A program made the position numbers and the translations under genes. From Methanospirillum sp. (GTDB taxonomy: Archaea > Halobacteriota > Methanomicrobia > Methanomicrobiales > Methanospirillaceae): a stretch of 64,000 nucleotides of DNA. Position 1 is the first letter of the stretch, and the number at the start of each line of letters is the position of its first letter. The notes beneath the pieces are model-generated. The model saw only the letters and a list, made by a program, of their open reading frames with translations, was not told the DNA's origin and did not search any database. The stretch lies in the NCBI GenBank assembly GCA_012728895.1, contig JAAYEG010000027.1:1-64000 (forward strand), given 5' to 3'. Below, one piece after another: positions 9,176 to 18,534 of the stretch.

Positions 9176-9217
9176 CAACCATACCATTATGCTCCATTAT
9201 CGCCCAGAATTGCAGGC

Positions 9218-9490
9218 ATGGATGTCAAGGTCCTCGAACTCGAGCCGGGTATCGCGCGGTTCGTGGTCGCGGGCGAGGGGCACACGTTCATGAACGCCCT
9301 CGTCGAGGAGCTGCTGCTCGATCCGGACGTCGACGTGGCCAGGTACACGATCAAGTTCCAGTTCGCCGACCCCGAGCTGCTGGTCACGACGCGGCAGGGG
9401 CGCGAGCCGGTTGCCGCGATCCGGGACGCCTGCGCGCGGATCGTCGCGTCCTGCGACGGGCTCCTCGCCGACCTCGAGACCTGGCAGTAA
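9218..9490 (+). CDS. rpoL: DNA-directed RNA polymerase subunit L (Rpo11)
   Basis: A 90-residue archaeal homologue of eukaryotic Rpb11. It shows the diagnostic GEGHTFMNALVEEL segment that dimerises with subunit D during RNA polymerase assembly, and a C-terminal helix. Length and motif match archaeal RpoL throughout. A short AT-rich stretch (ccattatgctcc, about 9183-9194) could be its promoter. Confidence 0.93.
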   Translation: MDVKVLELEPGIARFVVAGEGHTFMNALVEELLLDPDVDVARYTIKFQFADPELLVTTRQGREPVAAIRDACARIVASCDGLLADLETWQ

Positions 9491-9583
9491 CCCCTCTTTT
9501 CGAACGTCGCGGTCTCCCCGGGGCAGAGCGCGGGTCGCCGGTTATTTCACCACCGAGGTCGAAACCATCAGTCGGATCGCGCC

Positions 9584-10630
9584 ATGGAACCCCACGACCC
9601 CGGGTCCCCGGGAGAGCCGGCCCGGTTCGAGGTCGGCGGGAACGTCTTCTACAACTGCGACTGCATCCTGGGCGCCCGCGAGTTCGTCGCGGAGAACAGC
9701 GTCGACCTGGTCATCTGCGACCCCCCGTACGGGATCCGGGGCGACAAGCTCCACCGCCACTACAACCGTTCCGAGGAGTTCGTGGTCGACGGCTACGTCG
9801 AGGTAGCTGAGCCGGACTACGGGGAGTTCAGCGCGCGCTGGATCCGCGAGGCCGAGCGGATCCTCAGGCCGGGCGGCTCGATCTACATCGTCTCGGGCTA
9901 CACGAACCTCTACCACGTCCTCCACGCCCTGCGCGAGACCCGGCTCGAGGAGGTCAACCACGTCATCTGGAAGTACAACTTCGGCGTCTTCACCCGGCAG
10001 AAGTACGTCTCCTCCCACTACCACGTCCTCTTCTACCAGAAGCCGGGGGGCCGGCGGACGTTCAACCTGGAGGCGCGGTACGGCCTCGGAGAGCGGGCGG
10101 AGGGCGGGGGTTCGCTCAACTACCGCGATCGCGAGGACGTCTGGACCATCAACCGCGAATACAAGCCCGGCCGGGAGAAGAACAAGAACGAGCTCCCGAC
10201 GGCGCTGCTCGCAAAGATGATCCAGTACAGCAGCGACGAGGGGGAGACCGTCTGCGACCTCTTCCTGGGCGGATTCTCGACCGCGATCACGGCCATCGGC
10301 CTGAACCGGCGGGCAATCGGGTTCGAGGTCTCGCCCCGAATATTCGAGAGGCGGACCCGGGAGATCTCGGCATTGATACCCGGCTTCCTCCTCCCCGGGG
10401 CCAGGAGGCCGGTCCGCGGGCCGGCCGGCCGGCGCGGGCAGGCCTGGACCGCGGACGAGACAGAGCGGCTGCTCCGCGAGTACGGCCGCCTCCGCGCCCA
10501 GGGGTGGGGGAAGGGGGCGGCCGTCGAGCGGCTCGGGAGCGAGTTCGGGAGGGGGCGCTGGTCAATCGAGAGGGTCCTGAAGCGGGCGCACCCTCCCGGC
10601 GGGCCGAGTCCCGGGCCCGGCGGGGGGTGA
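9584..10630 (+). CDS. Solitary DNA methyltransferase (DPPY, beta class) with C-terminal SANT/Myb-like domain
   Basis: A 348-residue site-specific DNA methyltransferase of the N4-cytosine/N6-adenine type. The catalytic DPPY motif (residues 46-49) precedes the SAM-binding FLGGFS motif (about 227-232), the order of beta-class enzymes. After a Pro/Arg-rich linker the last 60 residues (from about 285: WTADETERLLREYG then GRGRWSIERVL) look like a SANT/Myb-like helical DNA-binding module. No restriction endonuclease is adjacent, so it is an orphan enzyme that may mark DNA for regulation or protection. Recognition sequence unknown. Confidence 0.85.
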   Translation: MEPHDPGSPGEPARFEVGGNVFYNCDCILGAREFVAENSVDLVICDPPYGIRGDKLHRHYNRSEEFVVDGYVEVAEPDYGEFSARWIREAERILRPGGSIYIVSGYTNLYHVLHALRETRLEEVNHVIWKYNFGVFTRQKYVSSHYHVLFYQKPGGRRTFNLEARYGLGERAEGGGSLNYRDREDVWTINREYKPGREKNKNELPTALLAKMIQYSSDEGETVCDLFLGGFSTAITAIGLNRRAIGFEVSPRIFERRTREISALIPGFLLPGARRPVRGPAGRRGQAWTADETERLLREYGRLRAQGWGKGAAVERLGSEFGRGRWSIERVLKRAHPPGGPSPGPGGG

Positions 10631-10640
10631 CGCTCCCCCG

Positions 10641-11573
10641 TCACCGGGCGCGCGAGGCGCGGGGTCGGCCCGTTCGTTCACCGGCCAGTTCCAGGACCGC
10701 CGCCGCCAGCGCCTCGCTCGACGCTGGGTCGGTCATGAGCGTCGCGGCCCGGGCAGCGCCCGGGACCTGGACCGGGTCGCCCGCGTCCTGGACAAAGACG
10801 TCGCAGAAATCCCGGTAGAGGGCGTGGACCCCGCGCGACGAGGGCTCCAGCCCGAGCCCGGCCATCAGCGCACCAGCCGGCCCGCTCACCGGCGCGTGGC
10901 CGATGAAGGGGGAGACTGCGACCACGAACGCCTCGCGGAGGGCCTCCCGGACCCCGCCGCAGGCGAGGATCGGGCCGATCGAGGTGACCGGGTTCGAGGG
11001 GCCGACCAGGACGGCGTCGGCCCCCTCGAGTGCCGCGAGCGTCTCCGGGGAGGCCGGCGGGGGGGTCGCCGGCTCCCACTCGAGACTGCGGACCGGGAGC
11101 GCCCCGCGCCGCCGGACCCAGTACTCCTGGAAGTGGAGCCTCCCCTCGTCGGTCAGGACGTGGGTCGCGTACGGGGCGTCGGCCATCGGGAGGACCCTGA
11201 CCCCGACCCCGAGCCGGTCCGCGATCCGGGCGGTCGCCTCCGTGAGGGTCAGGCCGCTCCTGAGCAGGTCCCCCCGGGTGAGATGGACCGCCCGGTCCCG
11301 GTCCCCGATCCGGATGAACTCGTCCTGGCCGAGCTCCCGGAGGGCCTCGTGGCAGGCGAAGGTGTCGCCCTCGATCCCCCACCAGGTCTCCTCGTTCAGG
11401 ATGCCCGCGCAGAGGTAGAGGACCGTGTCCGTGTCCGGCGAGAGGTGGCCGCCCGAGACCCAGGCGTCCTCGCCGGTGTTCACGACGACCGCCAGGTCGG
11501 CGTCGGGGACGAGGCGGCGGAGGCCCCGCAGGAGCTTCGGGGCGCCGGTCCCCCCCGAGAGCACGGTGATCAT
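10641..11573 (-). CDS. cofD: 2-phospho-L-lactate transferase (CofD)
   Basis: A 310-residue enzyme that transfers a phospholactyl (or related) moiety from its GDP-activated form to Fo to make F420-0, a step in coenzyme F420 synthesis. Conserved features: N-terminal [30 protein letters not shown], and the [14 protein letters not shown] segment. It is transcribed divergently from the HD-domain gene across a 40-base intergenic region. F420 is the central hydride carrier of methanogens, which supports the host assignment. Confidence 0.95.
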   Translation of the reverse strand: MITVLSGGTGAPKLLRGLRRLVPDADLAVVVNTGEDAWVSGGHLSPDTDTVLYLCAGILNEETWWGIEGDTFACHEALRELGQDEFIRIGDRDRAVHLTRGDLLRSGLTLTEATARIADRLGVGVRVLPMADAPYATHVLTDEGRLHFQEYWVRRRGALPVRSLEWEPATPPPASPETLAALEGADAVLVGPSNPVTSIGPILACGGVREALREAFVVAVSPFIGHAPVSGPAGALMAGLGLEPSSRGVHALYRDFCDVFVQDAGDPVQVPGAARAATLMTDPASSEALAAAVLELAGERTGRPRASRAR

Positions 11574-11613
11574 CCCTGATCGCTTATATGCCGGAACGGT
11601 TAAGCTGATCCCG
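11574..11613. promoter_or_regulatory. Compact divergent promoter between cofD and the HD gene
   Basis: Only 40 bases separate two divergent starts. On the + strand gcttatatgc (11582-11591) lies about 27 bases before ATG 11614. On the - strand a cttaa-type box near 11600 lies about 27 bases before the cofD ATG. Both fit leaderless archaeal promoters whose core elements overlap, so initiation in one direction may exclude the other. Confidence 0.5.
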
Positions 11614-12831
11614 ATGGGGAGGGCGAAGTCGGTCCGGGACCCGGTCCACGGCTACATCGAGGTGGAGCCGCCGCTCCTCCCGGTCGTGGACGCCCCCCTG
11701 CTCCAGCGCCTCCGGCAGGTCCGGCAGCTCGGCTTCGCCTACCTGGTCTACCCCGGGGCAAACCACACCCGGTTCGAGCACTCCCTCGGGGCGATGCACC
11801 TGGCCCGCCGGCTCTGCGAGCACCTGGGGCTCGACCCCGGCACGACCCTGACCGTGACCGCCGCCGCCCTCCTCCACGACGCCGGGCACGGCCCTTACAG
11901 CCACGCGACCGAGCCGTTCTTGCTCGCCCTGATCGGGCGGGGACACCAGGAGATCCGGGAGATCGTCGAGACCTCGGGCCTGGACCGGCTGCTCGCCGGG
12001 ATCGGGGTCGACCCCGGCGAGGTCTGCCGGCTGGTCTCCGGCGACCATCCCCTGGCCGGGATCATTCAGGGCGAGCTCGACGTGGACCGGATGGATTACC
12101 TCCTGCGCGACGCGCACTACACCGGTGTCCCGTACGGGACCGTCGATGCCGAGAGGCTGATCCGCTCGGTCAGGATGACCGGGCACGGCCTCGCCATCGA
12201 CGAGGGGGGGATCGCGGCGGCCGAGTCGCTCCTCGTCGCCAGGACCCTGATGCGGCCCTCGGTCTACTTCCACCACGTCGCCCGGATCGCCGAGGGGATG
12301 TTCACGCTCGCCCTCGACCTCCACCTGGAGACACCCGGCGGCGCCGGGGAGGCCGCGGCCCTCCTCGCCTCCGACGACGGCGGCTGCATGCAGGCCCTCC
12401 TCCGGTCGCCGCACCCTGGTTGCCGGGAGCTCGCAGAGCGGATCATGGCGCGGCGGCTCTACAAGCGCGCGGTCTGGGTCGGGAGAGACCAGGTCAACTG
12501 GGCCGCGCTCCCGGCCGGCCCTGGCATCGCCTGGAACCGGGAGACGGCGGGCGCGATCGCCGAGTCGGCCGGGGTGGAGCCCGGGGAGGTGATCGTCGAC
12601 GCCGCGCCGTTCCCCCGGGACCTTTCGATGGAGGTCCGGATCCGGAGCGGGTCGGGCACGCTCCCGCTCGACCAGTGCTCCCCCATGGTCGCGACGCTGA
12701 ACGAGACCCGGCGCGGGCAGTGGCGACTCGGGGTTTACGCCCCCCCCGCCGCCGTGGAGCGGGTCGCGGCCTCTGCCGTCGAGCACCTCCACATCCGGCC
12801 GGCGACCCTCCAGGAGCGTCTCCCCGTCTGA
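11614..12831 (+). CDS. HD-domain phosphohydrolase (dNTPase/SAMHD1-like family)
   Basis: A 405-residue protein of the HD superfamily. The N-terminus DPVHGYIE is typical of the dGTPase/YwfO-like branch. Metal-binding residues appear in TRFEHSLG, then [12 protein letters not shown] (HD pair), and a distal Asp in [14 protein letters not shown]. The family hydrolyses dNTPs to nucleosides and triphosphate; the substrate here is not proven. ATG 11614 is chosen over longer in-frame starts because the conserved domain begins at once and a TATA box lies 27 bases upstream. Confidence 0.87.
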   Translation: MGRAKSVRDPVHGYIEVEPPLLPVVDAPLLQRLRQVRQLGFAYLVYPGANHTRFEHSLGAMHLARRLCEHLGLDPGTTLTVTAAALLHDAGHGPYSHATEPFLLALIGRGHQEIREIVETSGLDRLLAGIGVDPGEVCRLVSGDHPLAGIIQGELDVDRMDYLLRDAHYTGVPYGTVDAERLIRSVRMTGHGLAIDEGGIAAAESLLVARTLMRPSVYFHHVARIAEGMFTLALDLHLETPGGAGEAAALLASDDGGCMQALLRSPHPGCRELAERIMARRLYKRAVWVGRDQVNWAALPAGPGIAWNRETAGAIAESAGVEPGEVIVDAAPFPRDLSMEVRIRSGSGTLPLDQCSPMVATLNETRRGQWRLGVYAPPAAVERVAASAVEHLHIRPATLQERLPV

Positions 12832-13018
12832 ACGGATCACAAGTCATTTTACCAGAGAGGGCGAACTCTTTTTCGAATACAGGTTCTCTGGCCGCCGCAT
12901 TTTTCGATCGAGCCCGTCTGGAGGGGCAATTTTCGAAACCGCCGATGCAGGGGCCGCGCACATGGTATTCGGGGTGAGAACACCGGCAGGCGATTGAGCC
13001 CGGGAAGGAGGGGAGAGC

Positions 13019-13951
13019 GTGATCACGATCTATGTGTCCACGAGCGAGGGGCTCACGACCGTCGACGACTTCGTCGCCGGATCGTGGGTACACGTCTCGA
13101 ATCCGAGCAACCAGGAACTGGCCCTGCTCGTGGAACGGTTCGGGATCCCGCTCGACTTCCTGACCGACCCGCTCGACCTGGAGGAGCGGGCCCGTCTGGA
13201 TACCGAGGACGGCGCCCGCCTGGTGGTCCTCCGCGTCCCCCACCTCGATACCTGGACCGACGACATCCCCGTCACGACCCTCCCGATCGGGATCGTCCTT
13301 GTCGACGACGTGGTAATCACCGTCTCGGCCATCGAGCCCGAGGTGATCGGGGACTTCAAGCGGGGCCAGGTCAGGAACTTCGCGACCCAGGAGCGCACCC
13401 GGTTCCTGCTCCAGGTCTTCATGAGGACCACGCTCCTCTTCCTCCGGTACCTCCGGGACATCAACCGGGCCTCGAACAACGTGGAGCGGGACCTGTACCG
13501 CTCGACCCGGAACGAGCAGCTGATCCGGCTCCTGAACCTCGAAAAGTGCCTGGTCTTCATCTCGACCTCGCTCCGGGCGAACGCCTTCATGATGGAGAAG
13601 TATCACAACGCCACCTACTCGCGGCTCGACCAGGAGGACCAGGACCTGCTCGACGAGGTGATCATCGAGAACCGGCAGGCCATGGAGATGGCCAAGATCT
13701 ACTCGGAGATCCTCTCGAGCATGATGGACGCCTTCGCCTCGCTCATCTCGAACAACCTGAACACCGTGGTCAAGACGCTGACCACGATCACGATCATCCT
13801 GATGATACCGACGCTCGTCGCATCGTTCTACGGGATGAACGTCGACCTCCCGTTCCAGGGGTCGCCCGAGGCCTTCTTCCTGATAATCGGGTTCTCGGCG
13901 CTGCTTTGCACGATCGGGATCCTGATCTTCTGGCGGGGCAACCTCTTCTAG
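13019..13951 (+). CDS. corA: CorA-family magnesium/cobalt transporter
   Basis: A 310-residue protein: cytoplasmic alpha/beta domain (about 1-130), long stalk helices (about 130-245), and two C-terminal membrane helices with the CorA signature YGMN between them (SFYGMNVDLPF) followed by a short C-terminal WRGNLF tail. It forms a pentameric channel for Mg2+ or related divalent cations. The start is a GTG preceded by a strong Shine-Dalgarno-like ggaggggag (about 13006-13015), one of the few clear RBS sites in the window. Confidence 0.9.
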   Translation: MITIYVSTSEGLTTVDDFVAGSWVHVSNPSNQELALLVERFGIPLDFLTDPLDLEERARLDTEDGARLVVLRVPHLDTWTDDIPVTTLPIGIVLVDDVVITVSAIEPEVIGDFKRGQVRNFATQERTRFLLQVFMRTTLLFLRYLRDINRASNNVERDLYRSTRNEQLIRLLNLEKCLVFISTSLRANAFMMEKYHNATYSRLDQEDQDLLDEVIIENRQAMEMAKIYSEILSSMMDAFASLISNNLNTVVKTLTTITIILMIPTLVASFYGMNVDLPFQGSPEAFFLIIGFSALLCTIGILIFWRGNLF

Positions 13952-14016
13952 GTCGGGCCGGGACCCGCAGGCCACCCGCAGGTTTAACACCGGACCCCCC
14001 CCAACCGATCACCCTG

Positions 14017-14730
14017 ATGGAACAAGACGAGCCCTGCCCCGGGTGCGGCGAGGAGGCCCCGCAGGAGGTCCTCCGCGAGTCCCGCGACCTCCTGCTCCGC
14101 TGCACCGCCTGCGGTCACGTCCACCGGGCCCCGCGCGAGGTGCGCCCCGAACCCCTCCGGGTCCGCGCGATCGTCTCGGCGGGGACCGAGTCGGTCCCCG
14201 GCACGGTCGAGCTGATGCCCGGCGATCCGGTCGAGCTCGGGGACCTCCTGGTGGCCGAGGGGGAGGGGGACGAGGCGGCGGGGGTCGAGGTGACCTCGAT
14301 CGAGGTGGCCGGCGGCGGGCGGGTGGCCCGCGCGCGGGCCGACGCGGTCGAGACCCTCTGGACCCGGGTGGTCGAGGACGTGGTGGTCCCGGTCTCGGTC
14401 CACCAGGGGCGCGAGACGATCCCGCTCCACCAGCGGGTCGACGGCGAGCAGGTCTTCGTGGTCGGCGAGGTCGCGAACTTCGGCAACCGGCCGGTCCGGA
14501 TCTCGCACATAAAGCTCCGGGACGGCCCCGTGCTCAGGAAGGAGGGCTGGAAGACGGTCGCCCGGCGGGTGCGGCGGATCTACGGCCGGTTCGAGCGCGA
14601 GCCGCCCGCCGGCCGCGGGAGGGGCCGGGCCGGCGGGCCGCCGCCTCGCGGCTCCGGGGCGGGGGACCTGCGGCGCCCCGGGAGCGAAGCTACCCGACCG
14701 GGAACGGGTCCGAAGAGAGAAGACGGGTGA
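14017..14730 (+). CDS. HVO_0476-family zinc-ribbon protein
   Basis: A 237-residue protein with an N-terminal four-Cys zinc ribbon (CPGC near residue 6 and CTAC near residue 30) followed by beta-rich sequence and an R/G/P-rich disordered tail. The architecture matches the archaeal HVO_0476 family of unknown function, possibly nucleic-acid or translation related. Its 3' end overlaps the convergent HDAC-like gene by 41 bases; that tail is low in complexity, so the stop may be variable between strains. Confidence 0.75.
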   Translation: MEQDEPCPGCGEEAPQEVLRESRDLLLRCTACGHVHRAPREVRPEPLRVRAIVSAGTESVPGTVELMPGDPVELGDLLVAEGEGDEAAGVEVTSIEVAGGGRVARARADAVETLWTRVVEDVVVPVSVHQGRETIPLHQRVDGEQVFVVGEVANFGNRPVRISHIKLRDGPVLRKEGWKTVARRVRRIYGRFEREPPAGRGRGRAGGPPPRGSGAGDLRRPGSEATRPGTGPKREDG

Positions 14731-15679
14731 CCTGGAGCGTCTCGCGCCTCGGTTCGCCCGGGGCGTCGGGCGCCTCGCCCCCCGCGAGCGCCTCCAGGAT
14801 CGCGCCGATCGCCTCGCCGTGGCGCGGGCTGTACCCGCCCTCAAGCACGAGGGCGGGCGCACGGCCTGTCGCCTCCTGGACGAGCCGCGCCATCATCCCG
14901 AAGTCGGCCGGCAGGAGGGCCATGCCCCCCAGGGGGTCGCCGGCGAGCGCGTCCTGGCCGGCCGAGACCAGAACCAGGTCCGGGGCGAAGCCGGAGAGGG
15001 CCGGGCAGAAGACCGACTCGAAGACGTGCCGGTAGTCGGCCCCGGTGCTCCCGGCCGCGAGCGGGGCGTTCAGGGTGTAGCCGAGCCCGTCCCCGGCCCC
15101 CCGCTCGTCGTGCCAGCCGGTCCCGGGGAAGTGGAACCGGCGGTGGACCGAGCAGTAGAGGACCCGATCGGTCCAGTAGAAGGCCTGCTGCGTCCCGTTC
15201 CCGTGGTGGACGTCCCAGTCGACCACGGCGACCCGCCCGGTTCCCGTGGCCAGGGCGCCGGCGGCGGCGACGGCGACGCTGTTGAAGAGGCAGAAGCCCA
15301 TCGCCCGGATTCGCTCGGCGTGGTGGCCCGGCGGGCGGACCATCGCGAGAACGGGGGTGCCGGCGAGCGCGAGCCGTGCGGCCTCGATCGCGGCCCCCGC
15401 GGCCGAGCAGGCGACCCCGAACGAGCGGGGCGTGATGTAGGTATCGGGGTCGAGCTGTCCGACCCCGGAGAGCGACGCGCACCGGGAGGCGACGAACCCG
15501 ATGTAGGCGGGATGATGGATTCGGGCCAGGGCCGCTTCGGGGGCGGGCGGGCCCGGGGGGGCGAACCGCTGCCCGGGCGGAACCCCGGCAAGCGCCGCCT
15601 CGAGCCGGGCCTGGCACTCCGGGTGGCCGGAAAGGTCGTGCAGGGCCGCGTCGGGCTGGACCAGGACGACCGGTTGCAT
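14690..15679 (-). CDS. Histone deacetylase/acetylpolyamine aminohydrolase family protein
   Basis: A 329-residue zinc-dependent deacetylase. It has the catalytic RPPGHHAE segment (His119-His120), zinc ligands Asp156 and His158 (DWDVHHGNGTQ), Asp243 (GQDALAGDPLG) and the late LEGGYS strand. These enzymes remove acetyl groups from lysines or polyamines; archaeal members may act on acetylated Alba-like chromatin proteins or on polyamines, which the sequence cannot decide. ATG 15679 is the first Met before the conserved VVLVQPD strand. Confidence 0.88.
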   Translation of the reverse strand: MQPVVLVQPDAALHDLSGHPECQARLEAALAGVPPGQRFAPPGPPAPEAALARIHHPAYIGFVASRCASLSGVGQLDPDTYITPRSFGVACSAAGAAIEAARLALAGTPVLAMVRPPGHHAERIRAMGFCLFNSVAVAAAGALATGTGRVAVVDWDVHHGNGTQQAFYWTDRVLYCSVHRRFHFPGTGWHDERGAGDGLGYTLNAPLAAGSTGADYRHVFESVFCPALSGFAPDLVLVSAGQDALAGDPLGGMALLPADFGMMARLVQEATGRAPALVLEGGYSPRHGEAIGAILEALAGGEAPDAPGEPRRETLQVTRLLSSDPFPVG

Positions 15680-15741
15680 GGACGTCCATCGGCATCCCGT
15701 CCCAATCAGGCTTTCGCCCGGAGGGGGCTCCCGGCGGGGCC

Positions 15742-16527
15742 TCAGCCCTGGCCGTAGGACCGGACGTGCTCCCGGGCCCGCCGGAGGTCGTCGCCAACCC
15801 CGTCCGTCTCCCGGCCGAAGTGCCGCCAGTCCTCGCCGACTGGGCAGACGGCGATGCACCGGCCGCAGGGAGCGAGGTGCCGGGCGGCGAGATCGGCGGC
15901 GCGCCCGGCGCAGGCCTTCTTGTCGGTGAGCGAGCCGGGGTAGTCTCCGGGCTCGAGCGCCCCTGCCGGGCAGGCCTCGACGCAGGCCATGCAGCGGGTG
16001 CAGAGGTCCTCCCCGAGCACGTCGTCCGGCGGGAGCTCGGCCGAGGTGAAGACCGAGGCGAAGCGGGCCCGCGGGCCGTAGGCCCGGGTCAGGAGGAGGT
16101 TGTTGACCCCGAACGTCCCCAGCCCGGCGTGGTACGCCGCGTGCCGGTGCGAGAAGAACGCGACCGGGTTCTCGAGCAGGACGCGGACCGAGCCGTAGCC
16201 GTCCCGGGTCACCGGCACCGCCCGGTGGCCGGACGCGTTCAGCAGCCCTGCGACCCGGTACGCGTTCGCGTCGAGCAGGGCGTTGACCGCCAGGTAGAGG
16301 TCGTGGTACCAGATCGACGGGGCCGTCTCGACCACGGGGAGGAAGACCGGCATCCCGATCACGACCACCGTCCGGGTCCCCGGGACGATCGAGGCCGGCC
16401 GGAACGGTTCCGGCACCCGGGGCCCGGACAGCGGCGAGTCCCAGCGGTCCGCCGGCGCGAACCCGACGAGCGGGACCCCGAGGCGCCGGCACTCCTCCTC
16501 GATCTCCCTCCTGAGCTGGGCGTCCAT
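15742..16527 (-). CDS. QueG-like double [4Fe-4S] cluster protein
   Basis: A 261-residue protein related to the iron-sulfur half of epoxyqueuosine reductase. It carries two ferredoxin-type cysteine sets, CTRCMACVEACP and CGRCIAVCP, in the C-terminal third and a YHAGLGTFGVNN segment typical of this family. Full-length QueG has about 350-380 residues and binds cobalamin; this short archaeal form may act in electron transfer rather than queuosine synthesis. Start at ATG 16527, where homology begins, with a TATA-like tttat on the - strand about 25 bases upstream. Confidence 0.75.
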   Translation of the reverse strand: MDAQLRREIEEECRRLGVPLVGFAPADRWDSPLSGPRVPEPFRPASIVPGTRTVVVIGMPVFLPVVETAPSIWYHDLYLAVNALLDANAYRVAGLLNASGHRAVPVTRDGYGSVRVLLENPVAFFSHRHAAYHAGLGTFGVNNLLLTRAYGPRARFASVFTSAELPPDDVLGEDLCTRCMACVEACPAGALEPGDYPGSLTDKKACAGRAADLAARHLAPCGRCIAVCPVGEDWRHFGRETDGVGDDLRRAREHVRSYGQG

Positions 16528-16615
16528 GATACTCGGTTGGGCGGGCGGGCGATAAATACAGTGGGGAGCGATCCCACCGTCAGGTTCATCCCGGAACAGG
16601 CGCCACCTGGAGGTG

Positions 16616-17284
16616 ATGACGACGATCGCGACCGAGGAGCGGGTCTGCGCCGTCTGCGGCGAACGCTCGCCCCAGGGGTTGGTGGTGGAGGCGGGGCGCG
16701 AGGGGTCGGCCGACCTGGACCTCCGCCCCCCTCCCGAGCAGCGTGATACCATCGAGCACTGGGTCCAGGAGTGCCCGCACTGCGGCTACTGCGCGCCCGC
16801 GATCGACCAGCCGGTCGTCGACGGGGCGGTCGGCCGGGTCGGGTCGGACGGCTACCGGGCGATCCGGGCGGAGACGGGGACCCCGCCCCTCGTGGTCCGG
16901 CTCCTCTGCGCCTCGACCCTGCTCGAGCACGCGGGCCGGTGGGTCGAGGCGTCGGAGACGGCGCTCTGGGCGGCCTGGGCGGCCGACGACGCTGGCGACA
17001 ACGAGGCGGCCCTGCGGGCGCGGCGGCGGTTCCTGGACCTGGTCGAGGACCTCCGGGGCCGGGGCGAGCACTACATCGAGGACCCCGACGCCGAGGCGCT
17101 CGTGATGGTCGACGTGGCCCGCCGGGCCGGGGAGTTCGACCGGGCGGCAGGGCTCGCGGACCGGCTGGCCGCGGTCCAGGACCCCCGCTTCGGGGCGATC
17201 GTCGCCTTCCAGCGGGCCCGGATAGCGGCCCGCGACACCGGGCGGTACACGGTGGAGGAGACGTTCGGCGGGGGGTCCCGCTGA
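16616..17284 (+). CDS. DUF2225-like cysteine-rich protein
   Basis: A 222-residue protein with an N-terminal zinc-binding pair (CAVCGERS near residue 10 and CPHCGYCAP near residue 54) followed by helical sequence that looks TPR-like. This resembles DUF2225 proteins, whose function is not established. The sequence ggaggtgatg puts a strong Shine-Dalgarno directly against the start; ATG 16616 or GTG 16613 could be used. Confidence 0.65.
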   Translation: MTTIATEERVCAVCGERSPQGLVVEAGREGSADLDLRPPPEQRDTIEHWVQECPHCGYCAPAIDQPVVDGAVGRVGSDGYRAIRAETGTPPLVVRLLCASTLLEHAGRWVEASETALWAAWAADDAGDNEAALRARRRFLDLVEDLRGRGEHYIEDPDAEALVMVDVARRAGEFDRAAGLADRLAAVQDPRFGAIVAFQRARIAARDTGRYTVEETFGGGSR

Positions 17285-17355
17285 GGGCCGGCGGGGCTCC
17301 CGGGCACAGGAGATGGTGCCTCTTAAATACGATCGCGCGATAAAGGGGAGATGCG

Positions 17356-17703
17356 ATGAACGCCAGTCCGGAGACCGGGTCGACGGTGATCGAGGTCGCG
17401 CGGGTGATCGGGCCCCGCTGTGTCGAGGAGGAGGACGGGAGGCGGCTGATGGCCCTGATCCGGCCGGTCCTGCTCGCCGGGAAGGAGGTCGAACTCGACT
17501 TCGCCGGGGTCGAGAGCATCTCGGTGCCGTTCCTGGCCGAGGCCGTCGGCCGGCTCCTGGAGGTCGTGCCGCTCGAGGAGATCCTGAGGCGGCTGGTCGT
17601 CAACCACATGACCGTCCGAGACGTCCAGGCGCTCCGGTACACGCTCGAACACGCGGGCGGCGCCAGGGACGACCGGGACACGCCCCCGCCGGGGTACGGG
17701 TGA
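17356..17703 (+). CDS. STAS-like domain protein (DUF4325 type)
   Basis: A 115-residue protein. The core (residues 20-90) has the strand-helix pattern of STAS-like regulators, with VELDFAGVESISVPFLAEA corresponding to the anti-sigma-antagonist phosphorylation region. It may take part in protein partner switching; RsbW-like and SpoIIE-like genes lie about 7 kb downstream, but no linkage is shown. An AT-rich promoter-like segment (cttaaatacgatcg, about 17322-17335) lies 25-30 bases before ATG 17356. Confidence 0.7.
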   Translation: MNASPETGSTVIEVARVIGPRCVEEEDGRRLMALIRPVLLAGKEVELDFAGVESISVPFLAEAVGRLLEVVPLEEILRRLVVNHMTVRDVQALRYTLEHAGGARDDRDTPPPGYG

Positions 17704-17740
17704 CCGGGACCGTCTCCTCCTCGGTGACGGGACGCGGGGC

Positions 17741-18163
17741 ATGATCCCCGTCGCCTTCAGCCTCACGCCCGCCGGCGCCCTCGGGGACCTCGAGATCGAC
17801 GGGGTGCCGTTCGAGGGGTGGGCCTCCGCGGAGTACTGCGAGGCCCCGGAGGAGTCCGCGGTGGGCGGGCCGCACCTCGTCGTCGAGCTCCCGATCGAGC
17901 GCTTCACCCCGGGGCCCGGCGGGCTCCTCCTCTGGATCGGTGAGACCGCGTACACGGTGGACCTGGGCCAGACGACCGTCCCCGCGGGGGGCGTGCTCGC
18001 GGGCGACGGTGGCAGGAGGGCCGGGATGCTCCCCGTGATGATCCTGGTCAGGTGCCAGGGGCGGGACCTCGCGGGACGCCTGGTCGCCCCCGCCGCCAAT
18101 TCGCCCGGGGGAGTTGAGCCGGGAGATACCCCTTTCTCTATGACCGGGCACCTCGTCCCATGA
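17741..18163 (+). CDS. Conserved-looking hypothetical protein
   Basis: A 140-residue, acidic, beta-rich protein with no recognised domain, signal peptide or membrane segment. Codon use matches neighbours. The stop overlaps the start of the next, transposase-derived gene (ATGA), which suggests the two are translated together. Function unknown. Confidence 0.5.
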   Translation: MIPVAFSLTPAGALGDLEIDGVPFEGWASAEYCEAPEESAVGGPHLVVELPIERFTPGPGGLLLWIGETAYTVDLGQTTVPAGGVLAGDGGRRAGMLPVMILVRCQGRDLAGRLVAPAANSPGGVEPGDTPFSMTGHLVP

Positions 18164-18534
18164 CCTTCCGGGAGCCCGACGACCGGCTCTGGGAGGAGAT
18201 CGGGCCGCTCCTCCCGCCTTCGTCTCCCCACGGCGGCCGCCGGGCCGACCGGCGGCGGCTCTTCACCGGGGTGCTCTACGTCCTCTCGACCGGCGTCGCG
18301 TGGGCGGACGCCCCGCGCTGCTACGGCGCGAAGTCGACCATCCACCGGCTCCACCAGGAGCTCTGCCGGACCGGGCGGTACCCCCTCCTGCTGCGGGTGC
18401 TGCGGGCAAGCGGCTACGAGACGGGCCGGATCGACCTCTCGCGGTGCAGGGCCGCCACCCCCGACCGGGCGACGCGGCTCTCGGACTGGCCCCGGCGCCC
18501 GCTCCCCGGCGAGGCGCCCCCGCGGGTCAGGTGA
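18160..18534 (+). CDS. Transposase-derived protein (DUF4096 N-terminal domain only)
   Basis: A 124-residue protein closely resembling the N-terminal DUF4096 domain of IS5-family transposases: LWEEIGPLLPP, a basic spacer, LFTGVLYVLSTGVAWAD and a STIHRLHQEL helix. The catalytic DDE domain is absent and no inverted repeats are visible. GC content and codon use match the host, and it overlaps the upstream gene by four bases, so it may be a domesticated DNA-binding module and not recent IS debris. Confidence 0.65.
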   Translation: MTFREPDDRLWEEIGPLLPPSSPHGGRRADRRRLFTGVLYVLSTGVAWADAPRCYGAKSTIHRLHQELCRTGRYPLLLRVLRASGYETGRIDLSRCRAATPDRATRLSDWPRRPLPGEAPPRVR

